From Chloroflexota bacterium (GTDB lineage: Bacteria; Chloroflexota; Anaerolineae; UBA1429), in assembly GCA_014360745.1 (NCBI GenBank), contig JACIWY010000265.1, forward strand, positions 1 to 5,621: DNA of 5,621 nt. The letters are read 5' to 3'. The translations under genes were made by a program, and so were the position numbers. The notes below the pieces were generated by a model. It made no database searches. It had not been told where the DNA came from and saw nothing but the letters and a program-made list of their open reading frames with translations. Within the stretch, counting starts at the first letter, position 1; each line of letters begins with the position of its first letter. Shown piece by piece: positions 1-5,621 of the stretch.

Positions 1-164
1 ATGCCGACGGTAATTAAAATAGAAAGAAAACCGCAAATAAAGAGAATCCCTTGTAGGATCCCCTCTCTCCATCGGGGACGCCGGCGCAATTTATCCGTCG
101 CCACTACGTTGTGCACACCCTGTCTAGGCAAAGCCTCCTCCATGACGCTCTCTATGTTAAACAT
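1..164 (-). CDS. pstC: Phosphate ABC transporter permease PstC, N-terminal fragment (partial at left edge)
   Basis: Only the first 54 codons are present, and the reading frame runs off the left edge without a stop. The peptide starts MFNIESVMEE, has a basic stretch (KLRRRPRWREG, about residues 25-35) and then enters a hydrophobic segment (about 36-53, GILQGILFICGFLSILITVG). A charged cytoplasmic tail leading into a first membrane helix with a terminal TVG is typical of PstC, one of the two inner permease subunits of the high-affinity phosphate importer. Its place directly downstream of pstS on the same strand supports this strongly. The start is uncertain. ATG at 164 has only a weak, distant AAAGGAT site (177-183). 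The in-frame GTG at 188 and ATG at 143 are alternatives, and the frame is open back to the pstS stop. pstA, pstB and phoU would be expected further left but cannot be seen. Confidence 0.8.
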   Translation of the reverse strand, partial: MFNIESVMEEALPRQGVHNVVATDKLRRRPRWREGILQGILFICGFLSILITVG

Positions 165-194
165 GAACTTGTGCTCATCCTTTGACACAACACA

Positions 195-226
195 AGGTGA
201 GCGCGCCTCAACGGCACCGCTCACCT
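195..226 (-). terminator. Stem-loop between pstS and pstC (partial terminator or mRNA-stabilising hairpin)
   Basis: Arms 195-203 and 218-226 are perfectly complementary over 9 bp (AGGTGAGCG / CGCTCACCT). A 14-nt loop between them can form a further GCC/GGC mini-stem (205-207 with 213-215). In the direction of pstS transcription the hairpin is followed by a U-rich but interrupted stretch (UGUGUUGUGU), so full termination is doubtful. It starts about 30 nt after the pstS stop and about 30 nt before the pstC start. Hairpins at this position in pst operons are known to favour pstS transcript over downstream genes. The same role here is an inference. Confidence 0.6.
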
Positions 227-254
227 GCTTATGGCGTTCGATCGGGGTGCCGAA

Positions 255-1379
255 TCAGCCGCCCATGGCCTTTAGCCAGGCCTGTCGGGCAGCATTGAGC
301 GCCTCTTCACTGGCCGGGAAATAGCCCACCTCTGTGATCTCTTCGTTCACATGGGTCAAGAAAAAGTTGATAAAGGCGGCGACCTGCGGCTTCTCGTGCA
401 TGATCTTGGCGTCCGAATAGATGAACAGCGGACGGGCCAGCGGGTAGCTACCGTTGTCTACATTTTCTTTGGTCGGCTCTACCCCTTCGATCGCCAGCAC
501 TTTGAGCCGACCGGCGTTCTCTGCATAATAGGCATAGCCAAAGTAGCCGATAGCATACGGGCTACCCAGAACCCCTTGAACCAGCACGTTGTCATCCTCG
601 CTCAACTGCGTGTTCGCCGCTTGCAAATGCGGCTTTTCGTCCTTGTCAAAGATCTCTTCGACAAAGTAGTCGAACGTCCCACTATCGGTGCCCGGTATGA
701 AGCGCAGAATGTTCTCTTGCGGCCAGGCGGGGTTTACGTCCGACCACTTGACCGCCGCATCCGAAAAAATCGCGGCCAACTCATCCTTCGTCGCGCTCGT
801 GATAAAGGTGTTCTCCTTGCTCACCACCACCGCCAGCGCATCCGTTCCCACGCGAAACTCGATCGGCTCGCGTCCGATCGCTTTACACGCCTCCACTTCC
901 GAACTCTTGATCGCCCGGCTCGCGTTGGAAATGTCGGTCTCGCCCGTCTTGCAGAAGCGCTCAAAACCCGCCCCGGAGCCAATACTGTCGATGGTGATAT
1001 TGCCCGAGTAACCTTCGTCCTGGAAGCGCTCCGCCATTCGTTCCGCCAGCGGGAACACCGTCGAACTGCCCGCCATAACGATATTGCCCTTGACTTCCAA
1101 GGGGTTCACCTCAGGAAGTTTGACGGCCGATGACGAGGCAGAAGCCGCCGTCGGTTGCGCTTTGGTCGGCGCAGGCGGATTGGTCGGTGCAGGCGGATTG
1201 GTTGGTGCAGGTGGATTGGTCGGTGCAGGCGGATTGGTCGGTGCAGGCGGATTGGTCGGTGCAGGTGGATTGGTCGGTGCAGGCGGATTGGTCGGCGCAG
1301 GCGGATTGGTCGGAATCGGCTGACTCGCGCAGCCCGCCAACAACACAACGGCCAAGAGCAAAAGCACAATACGTCGCAT
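255..1379 (-). CDS. pstS: Phosphate-binding lipoprotein PstS with proline-rich repeat linker
   Basis: Extracytoplasmic substrate-binding protein that captures inorganic phosphate and delivers it to the PstCAB transporter; 374 residues. Residues 1-16 form a lipoprotein signal peptide ending in the lipobox LAGC with Cys17, so the protein should be lipid-anchored. Residues 23-70 are eight exact PTNPPA repeats, followed by an Ala/Ser-rich stretch, giving a stiff tether of about 70 residues. The binding domain starts near residue 98 and shows PstS-type phosphate-binding motifs: GSSTVFP (104-110), GSGAGFERF (134-142), ISNASR (150-155), GTDALAVVV (178-186) and PGTDSGTFDYF (229-239). The ATG at 1379 is preceded by GGAGG (1384-1388) with a 4-nt gap, and the signal peptide begins right there, so the start is secure. 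Transcription probably starts from its own Pho-type promoter, and pstC follows in the same direction. The tether length exceeds what transport needs and may let the domain reach through a cell envelope. Confidence 0.95.
   Translation of the reverse strand: MRRIVLLLLAVVLLAGCASQPIPTNPPAPTNPPAPTNPPAPTNPPAPTNPPAPTNPPAPTNPPAPTNPPAPTKAQPTAASASSSAVKLPEVNPLEVKGNIVMAGSSTVFPLAERMAERFQDEGYSGNITIDSIGSGAGFERFCKTGETDISNASRAIKSSEVEACKAIGREPIEFRVGTDALAVVVSKENTFITSATKDELAAIFSDAAVKWSDVNPAWPQENILRFIPGTDSGTFDYFVEEIFDKDEKPHLQAANTQLSEDDNVLVQGVLGSPYAIGYFGYAYYAENAGRLKVLAIEGVEPTKENVDNGSYPLARPLFIYSDAKIMHEKPQVAAFINFFLTHVNEEITEVGYFPASEEALNAARQAWLKAMGG
1162..1305 (-). repeat. Eight tandem 18-bp repeats coding for PTNPPA
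   Basis: Eight consecutive 18-bp units lie inside pstS, with a partial ninth (9 bp) at 1306-1314. On the plus strand each unit reads close to ttggtcggtgcaggcgga. Units differ only at a few positions (c/t changes), and all the changes are silent, so each still encodes the six residues of the linker. Near-identical DNA with silent-only variation suggests recent expansion by slippage or recombination plus selection on the peptide. Because the unit is a multiple of three, changes in copy number would keep the frame and only alter linker length. Confidence 0.95.
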
Positions 1380-1411
1380 CTTTCCTCCAAAATGACCTGT
1401 GGATGTCTAAC

Positions 1412-1424
1412 CCTCGAAAGGATA
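1412..1424 (-). promoter_or_regulatory. Putative extended -10 element and start region of the pstS promoter
   Basis: On the minus strand TATCCT (1419-1424) is preceded by TGC (1425-1427), giving an extended -10 (TGnTATnnT). It lies 11 bp downstream of the last TTAA core of the upstream array, the spacing expected when an activator array replaces the -35 box, as in PhoB-dependent promoters. A transcript start near 1412 would give a leader of about 33 nt ending in the GGAGG ribosome site. No convincing -35 hexamer is needed or seen. Position of the start is inferred. Confidence 0.55.
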
Positions 1425-1433
1425 GCATCCCCT

Positions 1434-1474
1434 GTTTAAGGCCACTTTAAAGGAAGGTTAACAGTATGTTAACA
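1434..1474 (-). promoter_or_regulatory. Putative Pho box: four TTAA cores in 11-bp phase upstream of pstS
   Basis: TTAA occurs at 1436, 1447, 1458 and 1469, exactly 11 bp apart. Read on the minus strand the half-sites are GTTAACA, GTTAACC, TTTAAAG and CTTAAAC. The two distal ones form CTGTTAA-CATA-CTGTTAA, the same 7+4 layout as the E. coli Pho box, while the TTAA cores match the cyanobacterial (PyTTAAPyPy) and Bacillus (TTAACA-like) PhoB/PhoP boxes, which also repeat every 11 bp. Position just upstream of the -10 of pstS and the presence of phoB-phoR next door make a PhoB operator the natural reading. No fifth in-phase core is found on either side. Confidence 0.75.
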
Positions 1475-1479
1475 GTGCT

Positions 1480-1530
1480 GAGCGACGATTAAAATCGCGG
1501 CAACCGAAGTCTGCCTGCGCAGGCTGTGGA
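1480..1530. repeat. Short palindrome-rich patch, possible REP-like element
   Basis: Two compact palindromes sit side by side: CGATT-AA-AATCG at 1486-1497 and the perfect 12-mer GCCTGCGCAGGC at 1513-1524. They lie between the end of phoR and the Pho-type array. A GAGCGAC heptamer at 1480-1486 recurs at 1550-1556. Pairs of small GC-rich palindromes in an intergenic spacer are the usual look of dispersed extragenic repeats and can also act as weak terminators, here for phoR transcripts. The 2-nt centre and the loop-free 12-mer make them poor classic terminators, and no T-run follows. The rest of the spacer, 1531-1620, shows nothing I can name. Confidence 0.35.
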
Positions 1531-1620
1531 CATGGGCCCGATCGCCGCAGAGCGACTTGGCAGAGGTTGCTGCAGCTTCAGCCGCCGAACACAGATTGAT
1601 AGCCATTCTCAATATATCGG

Positions 1621-3384
1621 TCATTTTGAGCCGGCGATCAACAAGGAGAAAAAGAAGGTGCTGCCCTGGCCCTCTACACTTTCGGCCCAGATACGGCCCC
1701 CATGAGCCTGCACGATGTGTTTGGCGATGGCCAACCCCAGACCGGCCCCGCCATCGGAGCGGGCGGGATCCCCTTTGTAAAAGCGCTCAAAGATGCGTGG
1801 CAACGTCTCAGGGGCTATGCCGACGCCGGTATCCTGCACACGCACCCAGACCTCATCGGCGACGCACTCGGCGGACACGCTCACTCGGCCGCCCGTCGGA
1901 GTAAACTTGATGGCGTTGTGCACCAAATTGGTGACCACTTGGTTCAACCTGACCACATCCCCCAACACCATCGGAAGATCGCCTGGCAAAGCCACTTCCA
2001 ACGAGAGTTCGGCCCGTTCCGCTTGGGGGCGCAGGCGCTCCACGGCTGGCAGGATCACGTCCTCGACGCGGATCGGCAACAGGCGTAGCGGCACGCGCCC
2101 CGATTCGATGCGCGACAGCTCGAGCAGCTCATCGACCATCTGTATCAACGCATCGACCTCGGCCTCCATGCGATCCAGAAAACGCGCTGCTGCCGGCGGG
2201 TCATCCAGCGCGCCGTCGCGCAGGGTGTCGACCAGCACCTTGAGGGAAGCCAATGGCGTGCGCAGTTCGTGCGAGATGTTGCTCACAAACTCGCGGCGCA
2301 CCGTCTCCAGGCGGTGGATTTGGCTCAAGTCCTGAAGGATAACCAGCGCAGCACCTCGCTCAAGCGAGGGAAGAGGAGTGACGAGACAACGTACAAACGA
2401 ACCACCAGGCCCTGCCTCGATCAGCTCCTCTTGCGCCTTATCCGTCGCCCGATAGGCCTGCCAGAACTGGATGATTTGATGTTCGCGCACCACCTGGGCG
2501 AAGGAACGCCCCAGAGCCTGCTCCTCCTTAATGCCAAGGAGGGTTTCGGCGGAGGGATTGACTAATTGAACCCGTCCCTCACCGTCGGTGATCAGCACTC
2601 CATCGGCCATGTGCTCCAACACGGCCATCAATTGGGCGCGTTCGTTATCCAGGTCGGACATGGTTGAACGCAACTGCTCCGCCATCCGGTTAAAGGCGCG
2701 CAACAGGGCGGCCATCTCGTCTCGCCCGCCGGGCACCAGATACGCATCGAACTCGCCGTGGGTGATCCGCTCGACCGCTTCGCGCAAGCGCTGCAACGGG
2801 CGCGCCGTCCGTTCCGAGATAAGGGCGGCGAGCAAAAGCGCCACACCCGCCGCCGACAGGGTGGCCACTAGGATCGTCCGCCGAAGCTGACCCACCTCAC
2901 GCCGGATATCTGCCAAAGGCAAAGCCAGGCGCACGATGGCCCGCTGCCCCGCGTCGCCGGCGACAGACACTGCCACGTACAACAACTCTTCCTGGAGCGT
3001 GCGGCTGTAGCGGACGCTGCTCCCATGCCCAAAGGTCAGCGCCTGCTGCACCTCCGGGCGATAAAGGTGGTTATCCATCTCTTGCGGATCGCTGTGCGAA
3101 TCGGCCAGAACCCGCCCATCGGAAGCGATCACCGTGACGCGGGCCTGCAGAATATCCTCCCATTGCCGCACCCATGAGCCAAGCGCGCCCTCTGTCCCAT
3201 TCCAGATGGCAGGGCGCACCATATCGCCGAGCAGGCGCGCCTGGGTCTCCAGTTGCCGCTCCAAACGCATGCGGTTGCGCCCCTCGACCAGCCCGGTGAT
3301 ATATAGGGCCAAGGCCGCCATGGTCAGAAAAATCAAGAGCAAATATGGTACAGCGATACGCGCCCTGATACTGCGAAAGCCCAT
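1621..3384 (-). CDS. phoR: Phosphate-regulon sensor histidine kinase PhoR-type (sensor, HAMP, PAS, HisKA, HATPase)
   Basis: Membrane-bound histidine kinase of 587 residues. Helix 1 (about 11-33) and helix 2 (about 170-189) flank an extracytoplasmic sensor of about 135 residues, which contains a Cache/PAS-like stretch ([14 protein letters not shown]). HAMP follows (about 190-241), then a PAS domain (about 246-355; [20 protein letters not shown]). The HisKA segment has the phospho-acceptor His372 in [12 protein letters not shown]. The ATPase domain shows the N box NLVHNAIKF (Asn490), G1 DTGVGIAPE (from 518), F box [10 protein letters not shown] and G2 [11 protein letters not shown] (from 545). 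All catalytic motifs look intact. This layout is the long PhoR form found in Gram-positive-type bacteria rather than the short enteric one. It starts 3 bp after the phoB stop; its ribosome site GAGGGG (3391-3396) is built from the last two phoB sense codons, so translation is probably coupled. WalK/ResE-like kinases share this layout; linkage to pstS makes PhoR the best name. Confidence 0.92.
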   Translation of the reverse strand: MGFRSIRARIAVPYLLLIFLTMAALALYITGLVEGRNRMRLERQLETQARLLGDMVRPAIWNGTEGALGSWVRQWEDILQARVTVIASDGRVLADSHSDPQEMDNHLYRPEVQQALTFGHGSSVRYSRTLQEELLYVAVSVAGDAGQRAIVRLALPLADIRREVGQLRRTILVATLSAAGVALLLAALISERTARPLQRLREAVERITHGEFDAYLVPGGRDEMAALLRAFNRMAEQLRSTMSDLDNERAQLMAVLEHMADGVLITDGEGRVQLVNPSAETLLGIKEEQALGRSFAQVVREHQIIQFWQAYRATDKAQEELIEAGPGGSFVRCLVTPLPSLERGAALVILQDLSQIHRLETVRREFVSNISHELRTPLASLKVLVDTLRDGALDDPPAAARFLDRMEAEVDALIQMVDELLELSRIESGRVPLRLLPIRVEDVILPAVERLRPQAERAELSLEVALPGDLPMVLGDVVRLNQVVTNLVHNAIKFTPTGGRVSVSAECVADEVWVRVQDTGVGIAPETLPRIFERFYKGDPARSDGGAGLGLAIAKHIVQAHGGRIWAESVEGQGSTFFFSLLIAGSK

Positions 3385-3387
3385 CGT

Positions 3388-4137
3388 TCACCCCTCAAAG
3401 CGATACCCCACGCCGCGCACGGTCACGATGCGGGTCGGATTACTGGCATCCTCTTCGATCTTTTCTCGCAGCCAACGCACGTGGGTGTCCACCGTCCGGC
3501 TGCCCCCGCTATAAATCCACCCCCACACCCGTTCTAAAATCAAATCTCGCGACAAGACCATCCCCTTGTTGCGGGCCAGAAAAACCAGCAGTTCATATTC
3601 TTTGGGTTTGAGGGTAAGAGGTTTCCCCTCGAGCAAAACCTCACGGCGGGCTGTGTCGATGATCAAATTTCCCAAAACCCAGGGTGCGTCCGGCGTCGGT
3701 ATCACCTCATCGGTTCCGTCATCCTCGGCGGCCAGCTTTTCACGGATGAGCCGCTCGCGCCGCAATAACGCCTTGATGCGCGCCAACAACTCGCGCATGC
3801 TAAAAGGCTTGGTCATGTAATCATCGGCCCCTATCTCTAACCCTACCACCTTGTCCACCTCATCCACGCGCGCTGTGAGCATGAGGATCGGCACGACCAT
3901 CTCTCGGCGCAAAAGGCGACAGACTTCGAGCCCATCCAGCCTGGGCAGCATGAGATCCAACACGATAAGATCTGGGCGCTCCTTGCGTGCCAGATCAACG
4001 GCCTGTAACCCATCACTGGCCGTCAAGACCTTGTACCCTTGACGTTGCAGGTTGTATTGCAGCGTCTCCAACAGAGTACGCTCATCCTCAACGAGAAGGA
4101 TTGTCGCTTCCCGATCTTTGCGATCGGTCATGTCCAT
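3388..4137 (-). CDS. phoB: Phosphate-regulon response regulator PhoB/PhoP-type (OmpR family)
   Basis: Two-domain OmpR-family transcription factor, 249 residues from the chosen start. The receiver domain (about 12-126) has the acidic pair in LVEDE (17-18), phospho-acceptor Asp61 in VLDLMLP, Thr88 in LMLTA and Lys110 in MTKPF. A linker rich in Asp/Glu/Pro leads to a C-terminal winged helix (about 150-249) with the recognition region [19 protein letters not shown] and the terminal hairpin [11 protein letters not shown]. The frame opens at ATG 4155, but a strong ribosome site GGGGAGGTGA (4139-4148) lies inside those first codons. I therefore start at ATG 4137, 4 nt after GGAGG, the same gap used by pstS; ATG 4131, 10 nt away, is nearly as good. 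The gene leads a bicistron with phoR and is probably the regulator of the pstS array. OmpR-family subtypes cannot be split by motif alone; the name rests on context. Confidence 0.92.
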   Translation of the reverse strand: MDMTDRKDREATILLVEDERTLLETLQYNLQRQGYKVLTASDGLQAVDLARKERPDLIVLDLMLPRLDGLEVCRLLRREMVVPILMLTARVDEVDKVVGLEIGADDYMTKPFSMRELLARIKALLRRERLIREKLAAEDDGTDEVIPTPDAPWVLGNLIIDTARREVLLEGKPLTLKPKEYELLVFLARNKGMVLSRDLILERVWGWIYSGGSRTVDTHVRWLREKIEEDASNPTRIVTVRGVGYRFEG

Positions 4138-4141
4138 TTCA

Positions 4142-4148
4142 CCTCCCC
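4142..4148 (-). promoter_or_regulatory. Ribosome binding site that sets the phoB start
   Basis: Minus-strand GGGGAGG, continuing as TGA, is a near-perfect match to the 16S anti-Shine-Dalgarno. It lies downstream of the ATG at 4155, so that ATG is unlikely to be used. It fits starts at 4137 (4-nt gap after GGAGG) or 4131 (10-nt gap). Confidence 0.75.
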
Positions 4149-4172
4149 AGCGCATGGGATATAACCGTAATG

Positions 4173-4200
4173 AGTATAGTTGAAATCACTCCAATCCCAA
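4173..4200 (-). promoter_or_regulatory. Putative promoter of the phoB-phoR operon
   Basis: Minus-strand -35 TTGGGA (4195-4200, 4 of 6 consensus bases) and -10 TATACT (4173-4178, 5 of 6) are separated by 16 bp, a sigma-70-like arrangement. Transcription would begin near 4166, giving a leader of about 29 nt to ATG 4137. No 11-bp-phased TTAA array is found around it, unlike the pstS promoter. Prediction by eye only. Confidence 0.5.
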
Positions 4201-4224
4201 AAGGCCCGCCTTGCTATAGGGCTC

Positions 4225-4253
4225 TTGCCTCTACGCCCATCTTGGGGTATGCT
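4225..4253 (+). promoter_or_regulatory. Putative promoter of the divergent unknown gene
   Basis: TTGCCT (4225-4230) and TATGCT (4248-4253) are spaced 17 bp apart; each matches 4 of 6 sigma-70-type consensus bases. A start near 4260 would give a leader of about 63 nt. That leader holds a GC hairpin with arms CGGCC (4274-4278) and GGCCG (4283-4287). A second possibility is the TGCTATAGG sequence at 4212-4220. The call is weak. Confidence 0.3.
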
Positions 4254-4322
4254 ATGCAAGCCCTCGTGGGCACCGGCCGCTCGGCCGTGTTCCGTTTCCA
4301 CACCTGCCGTTTGGAGTAAAGG

Positions 4323-5621
4323 ATGACCCGTTCCGTTCAACAACCCGTGCTGATCAAACCTGTGCATGATTGGGTCCATACGGTGCGTATCTCTTTCGTC
4401 GCCGGCCCTATGACCGCTATGGTCGAGGGCATGGTGCAGCGCTTGCTGGCAACCTTTGAACGCCTGGGCCACGTCGTCGAGGAGCGCCCCCGCGAGGGGG
4501 CTGATATTCTGCTCACGACCGCCCCTTTTGGAGAGCCTCTGAGCTGGCGCAAGGCCATGCTTTTTACCGCCCGGCGGCGTTTCGGCCTGTCTCGCCTCCC
4601 CACGCTCTATACCCTTGTCGGGGCACGCTCCGGCGAGTTTGCCCAGCTGCTGGAACATTTTCGCAGCGCGCTGGCCCAAGACCCTCCTGACCCCGCTCAA
4701 TTCCGCTTCCCCGGCATGGCGCCCGAATCGTGGAAGGTGCTCTATGAGCAAGGGCGACGCGGCGGGGCGATACTCTCACTCGAGCGTTTGGTTCAGTCGC
4801 AGGCCAAGAGCATCCGCGTGCTTCTGGCGGTCGGTGAGGAAACGCCTCAGGAAGTGTATCATTTTGACCTGGTCGGCGCGTATCCGCGTAGTACGCTCTC
4901 CGAGGGTGAGGAGGCTTTTTATCGGGATATCGTCTGGCGGATGGTCACCACGGTGAGCACCTATGAGGTCAGCCGGCACCATACGGTCGAGCAAGCGTTA
5001 CCTGCTTCTTTATGGGCCGCGAGCCCTGCACCCAAAGCCATGGTGCGCGCCGGCCAAGAGTTGGGGCGGAGGCACTTTTTTACCAATATGATCCGCATCT
5101 CGGATCTCGTGCAGGTGCCGGCCGTGTCCGATTCGGTGGCCAGCCAGTATAGCGAGGGCTGTTTCGCCACCTGGGCGCCGGATTTGGGTGGCCTGATAGT
5201 GACCGCCACGGGCAGCGCCCGGCCGGTGGACAAGGGCCACATCCGCGAGGACGACCTGGCCCTGGTTATCGGCGTGCGCCCCGATGGCTTGGGCGCCCTG
5301 GTTCGGCCCATCGAAGGGCGCGCCGAGGTGATGCCTTCCTCCGAAGGCTATGAGATGGTGGATTTAGACAACCATTTGCCCCACATCGTGCTGGGCGCCG
5401 AACATGGGCTTGCCGGCGCACGCGTGCCGGTGATCCGTTCCAAGCTCCATGGCCACCGTAGCGTCGCCGCTTACGACCCCCGTTATGTCGAATATGCGCC
5501 GATGGGAGCTCCGTACTTTCATTATCTGGTCTCTTGCGCCACCGGCGCCCAGGCCAGAGGCATTTGCGAGGCTCTTGCCCGCTCAGAGGCGCTCAACGAC
5601 CCCCAAGATCCTCGCCGGCTC
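4323..5621 (+). CDS. Unidentified protein, possible class II aldolase-like region (partial at right edge)
   Basis: An open frame of exactly 433 codons runs to the window edge with no stop. The ATG is preceded by GGAG (4313-4316) with a 6-nt gap, and an in-frame TAA lies at 4317, so no earlier start exists. There is no signal peptide or membrane helix, so a cytoplasmic protein is likely. I do not recognise the family. The first 100 residues look like an alpha/beta fold (VRISFVAGPM at 21-30, ADILLTTAPFG at 60-70). Residues 244-345 recall class II aldolase/adducin domains: a Gly-rich strand with LIVTATGSA (291-299) where those have LITPSG, then IREDDLALV (307-315) like LTPEDLV, then MPSSE (337-341) like the PSSE carrying their catalytic Glu. 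The usual VHTH metal site is not clear; HLPH (351-354) and KLHGH (374-378) are His clusters that might serve. The gene diverges from phoB, so shared control is possible but unproven. Confidence 0.75.
   Translation, partial: MTRSVQQPVLIKPVHDWVHTVRISFVAGPMTAMVEGMVQRLLATFERLGHVVEERPREGADILLTTAPFGEPLSWRKAMLFTARRRFGLSRLPTLYTLVGARSGEFAQLLEHFRSALAQDPPDPAQFRFPGMAPESWKVLYEQGRRGGAILSLERLVQSQAKSIRVLLAVGEETPQEVYHFDLVGAYPRSTLSEGEEAFYRDIVWRMVTTVSTYEVSRHHTVEQALPASLWAASPAPKAMVRAGQELGRRHFFTNMIRISDLVQVPAVSDSVASQYSEGCFATWAPDLGGLIVTATGSARPVDKGHIREDDLALVIGVRPDGLGALVRPIEGRAEVMPSSEGYEMVDLDNHLPHIVLGAEHGLAGARVPVIRSKLHGHRSVAAYDPRYVEYAPMGAPYFHYLVSCATGAQARGICEALARSEALNDPQDPRRL

Noticed and set aside
154..164. Palindrome ATGTT-A-AACAT as an operator.
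   Set aside because: It overlaps the likely pstC start codon and is a single short site; chance is the simpler explanation.
162..257. Stop-codon readthrough producing a PstS-PstC fusion, as the pstC frame is open back to the pstS TGA.
   Set aside because: About 30 stop-free codons are expected by chance fairly often at this base composition, the stretch folds into a hairpin, and a secreted lipoprotein fused to a permease would make no topological sense.
1..324. 107-codon plus-strand open frame at the left edge.
   Set aside because: It is antisense to the pstC start, the stem-loop and the pstS 3' end, and its peptide shows no family features.
351..1133. 260-codon open frame on the plus strand.
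   Set aside because: It lies entirely antisense to the conserved PstS domain, has Arg-rich shadow composition and no recognisable motif.
1162..1314. CRISPR-like array.
   Set aside because: Units are directly contiguous 18-mers without spacers and encode a regular peptide linker.
1084..1450. Several open frames on both strands across the repeat tract, giving Gly/Val/Ala-, Arg/Ile- or Trp/Gln-rich repeat peptides.
   Set aside because: The 18-bp unit has no stop in these frames, so repeats alone keep them open. The minus-strand PstS frame has the signal peptide, lipobox, ribosome site and domain matches.
4128..4751. 207-codon minus-strand open frame upstream of phoB.
   Set aside because: It covers the divergent promoter region and is antisense to the plus-strand gene, which has a good ribosome site and a longer uninterrupted frame; it also overlaps the phoB start.

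Overview
The window holds the regulatory and ligand-capture end of a phosphate-starvation (Pho) locus, read leftwards on the minus strand: phoB-type response regulator, phoR-type sensor kinase, pstS phosphate-binding lipoprotein, then the first 54 codons of pstC, which run off the left edge. A fifth, unrecognised gene points the other way at the right end and is cut off by the window edge. The DNA is moderately GC-rich with good Shine-Dalgarno sites. The lipoprotein's long PTNPPA linker and the style of the PhoR and PstS proteins suggest Chloroflexota (Anaerolineae-like). This is an inference from protein style, not a proven assignment.

Layout: 1-164 pstC start (minus, partial); 165-254 spacer with a perfect 9-bp stem-loop; 255-1379 pstS (minus), containing eight 18-bp tandem repeats; 1380-1620 spacer with the pstS promoter, an operator-like array of four TTAA cores exactly 11 bp apart, and a short patch of palindromes; 1621-3384 phoR (minus); 3388-4137 phoB (minus), 3 bp from phoR; 4138-4322 divergent promoter region; 4323 to the end, unknown protein of at least 433 residues (plus), with a weak resemblance to class II aldolases near its C-terminal part.

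Working model: PhoR, a membrane kinase with an extracytoplasmic sensor, HAMP and PAS domains, phosphorylates PhoB when phosphate is short. PhoB then binds the 11-bp-phased array just upstream of the pstS -10 element and turns on pstS-pstC and probably the rest of the transporter beyond the left edge. The stem-loop after pstS would let the binding protein be made in excess over the permease. The phoB-phoR promoter shows no such array, so the regulators may be made at a basal level.

The system is a recognisable Pho regulon rather than a new one. The points most worth a second look are the four-site operator, the lipoprotein repeat tract and the unidentified divergent gene.
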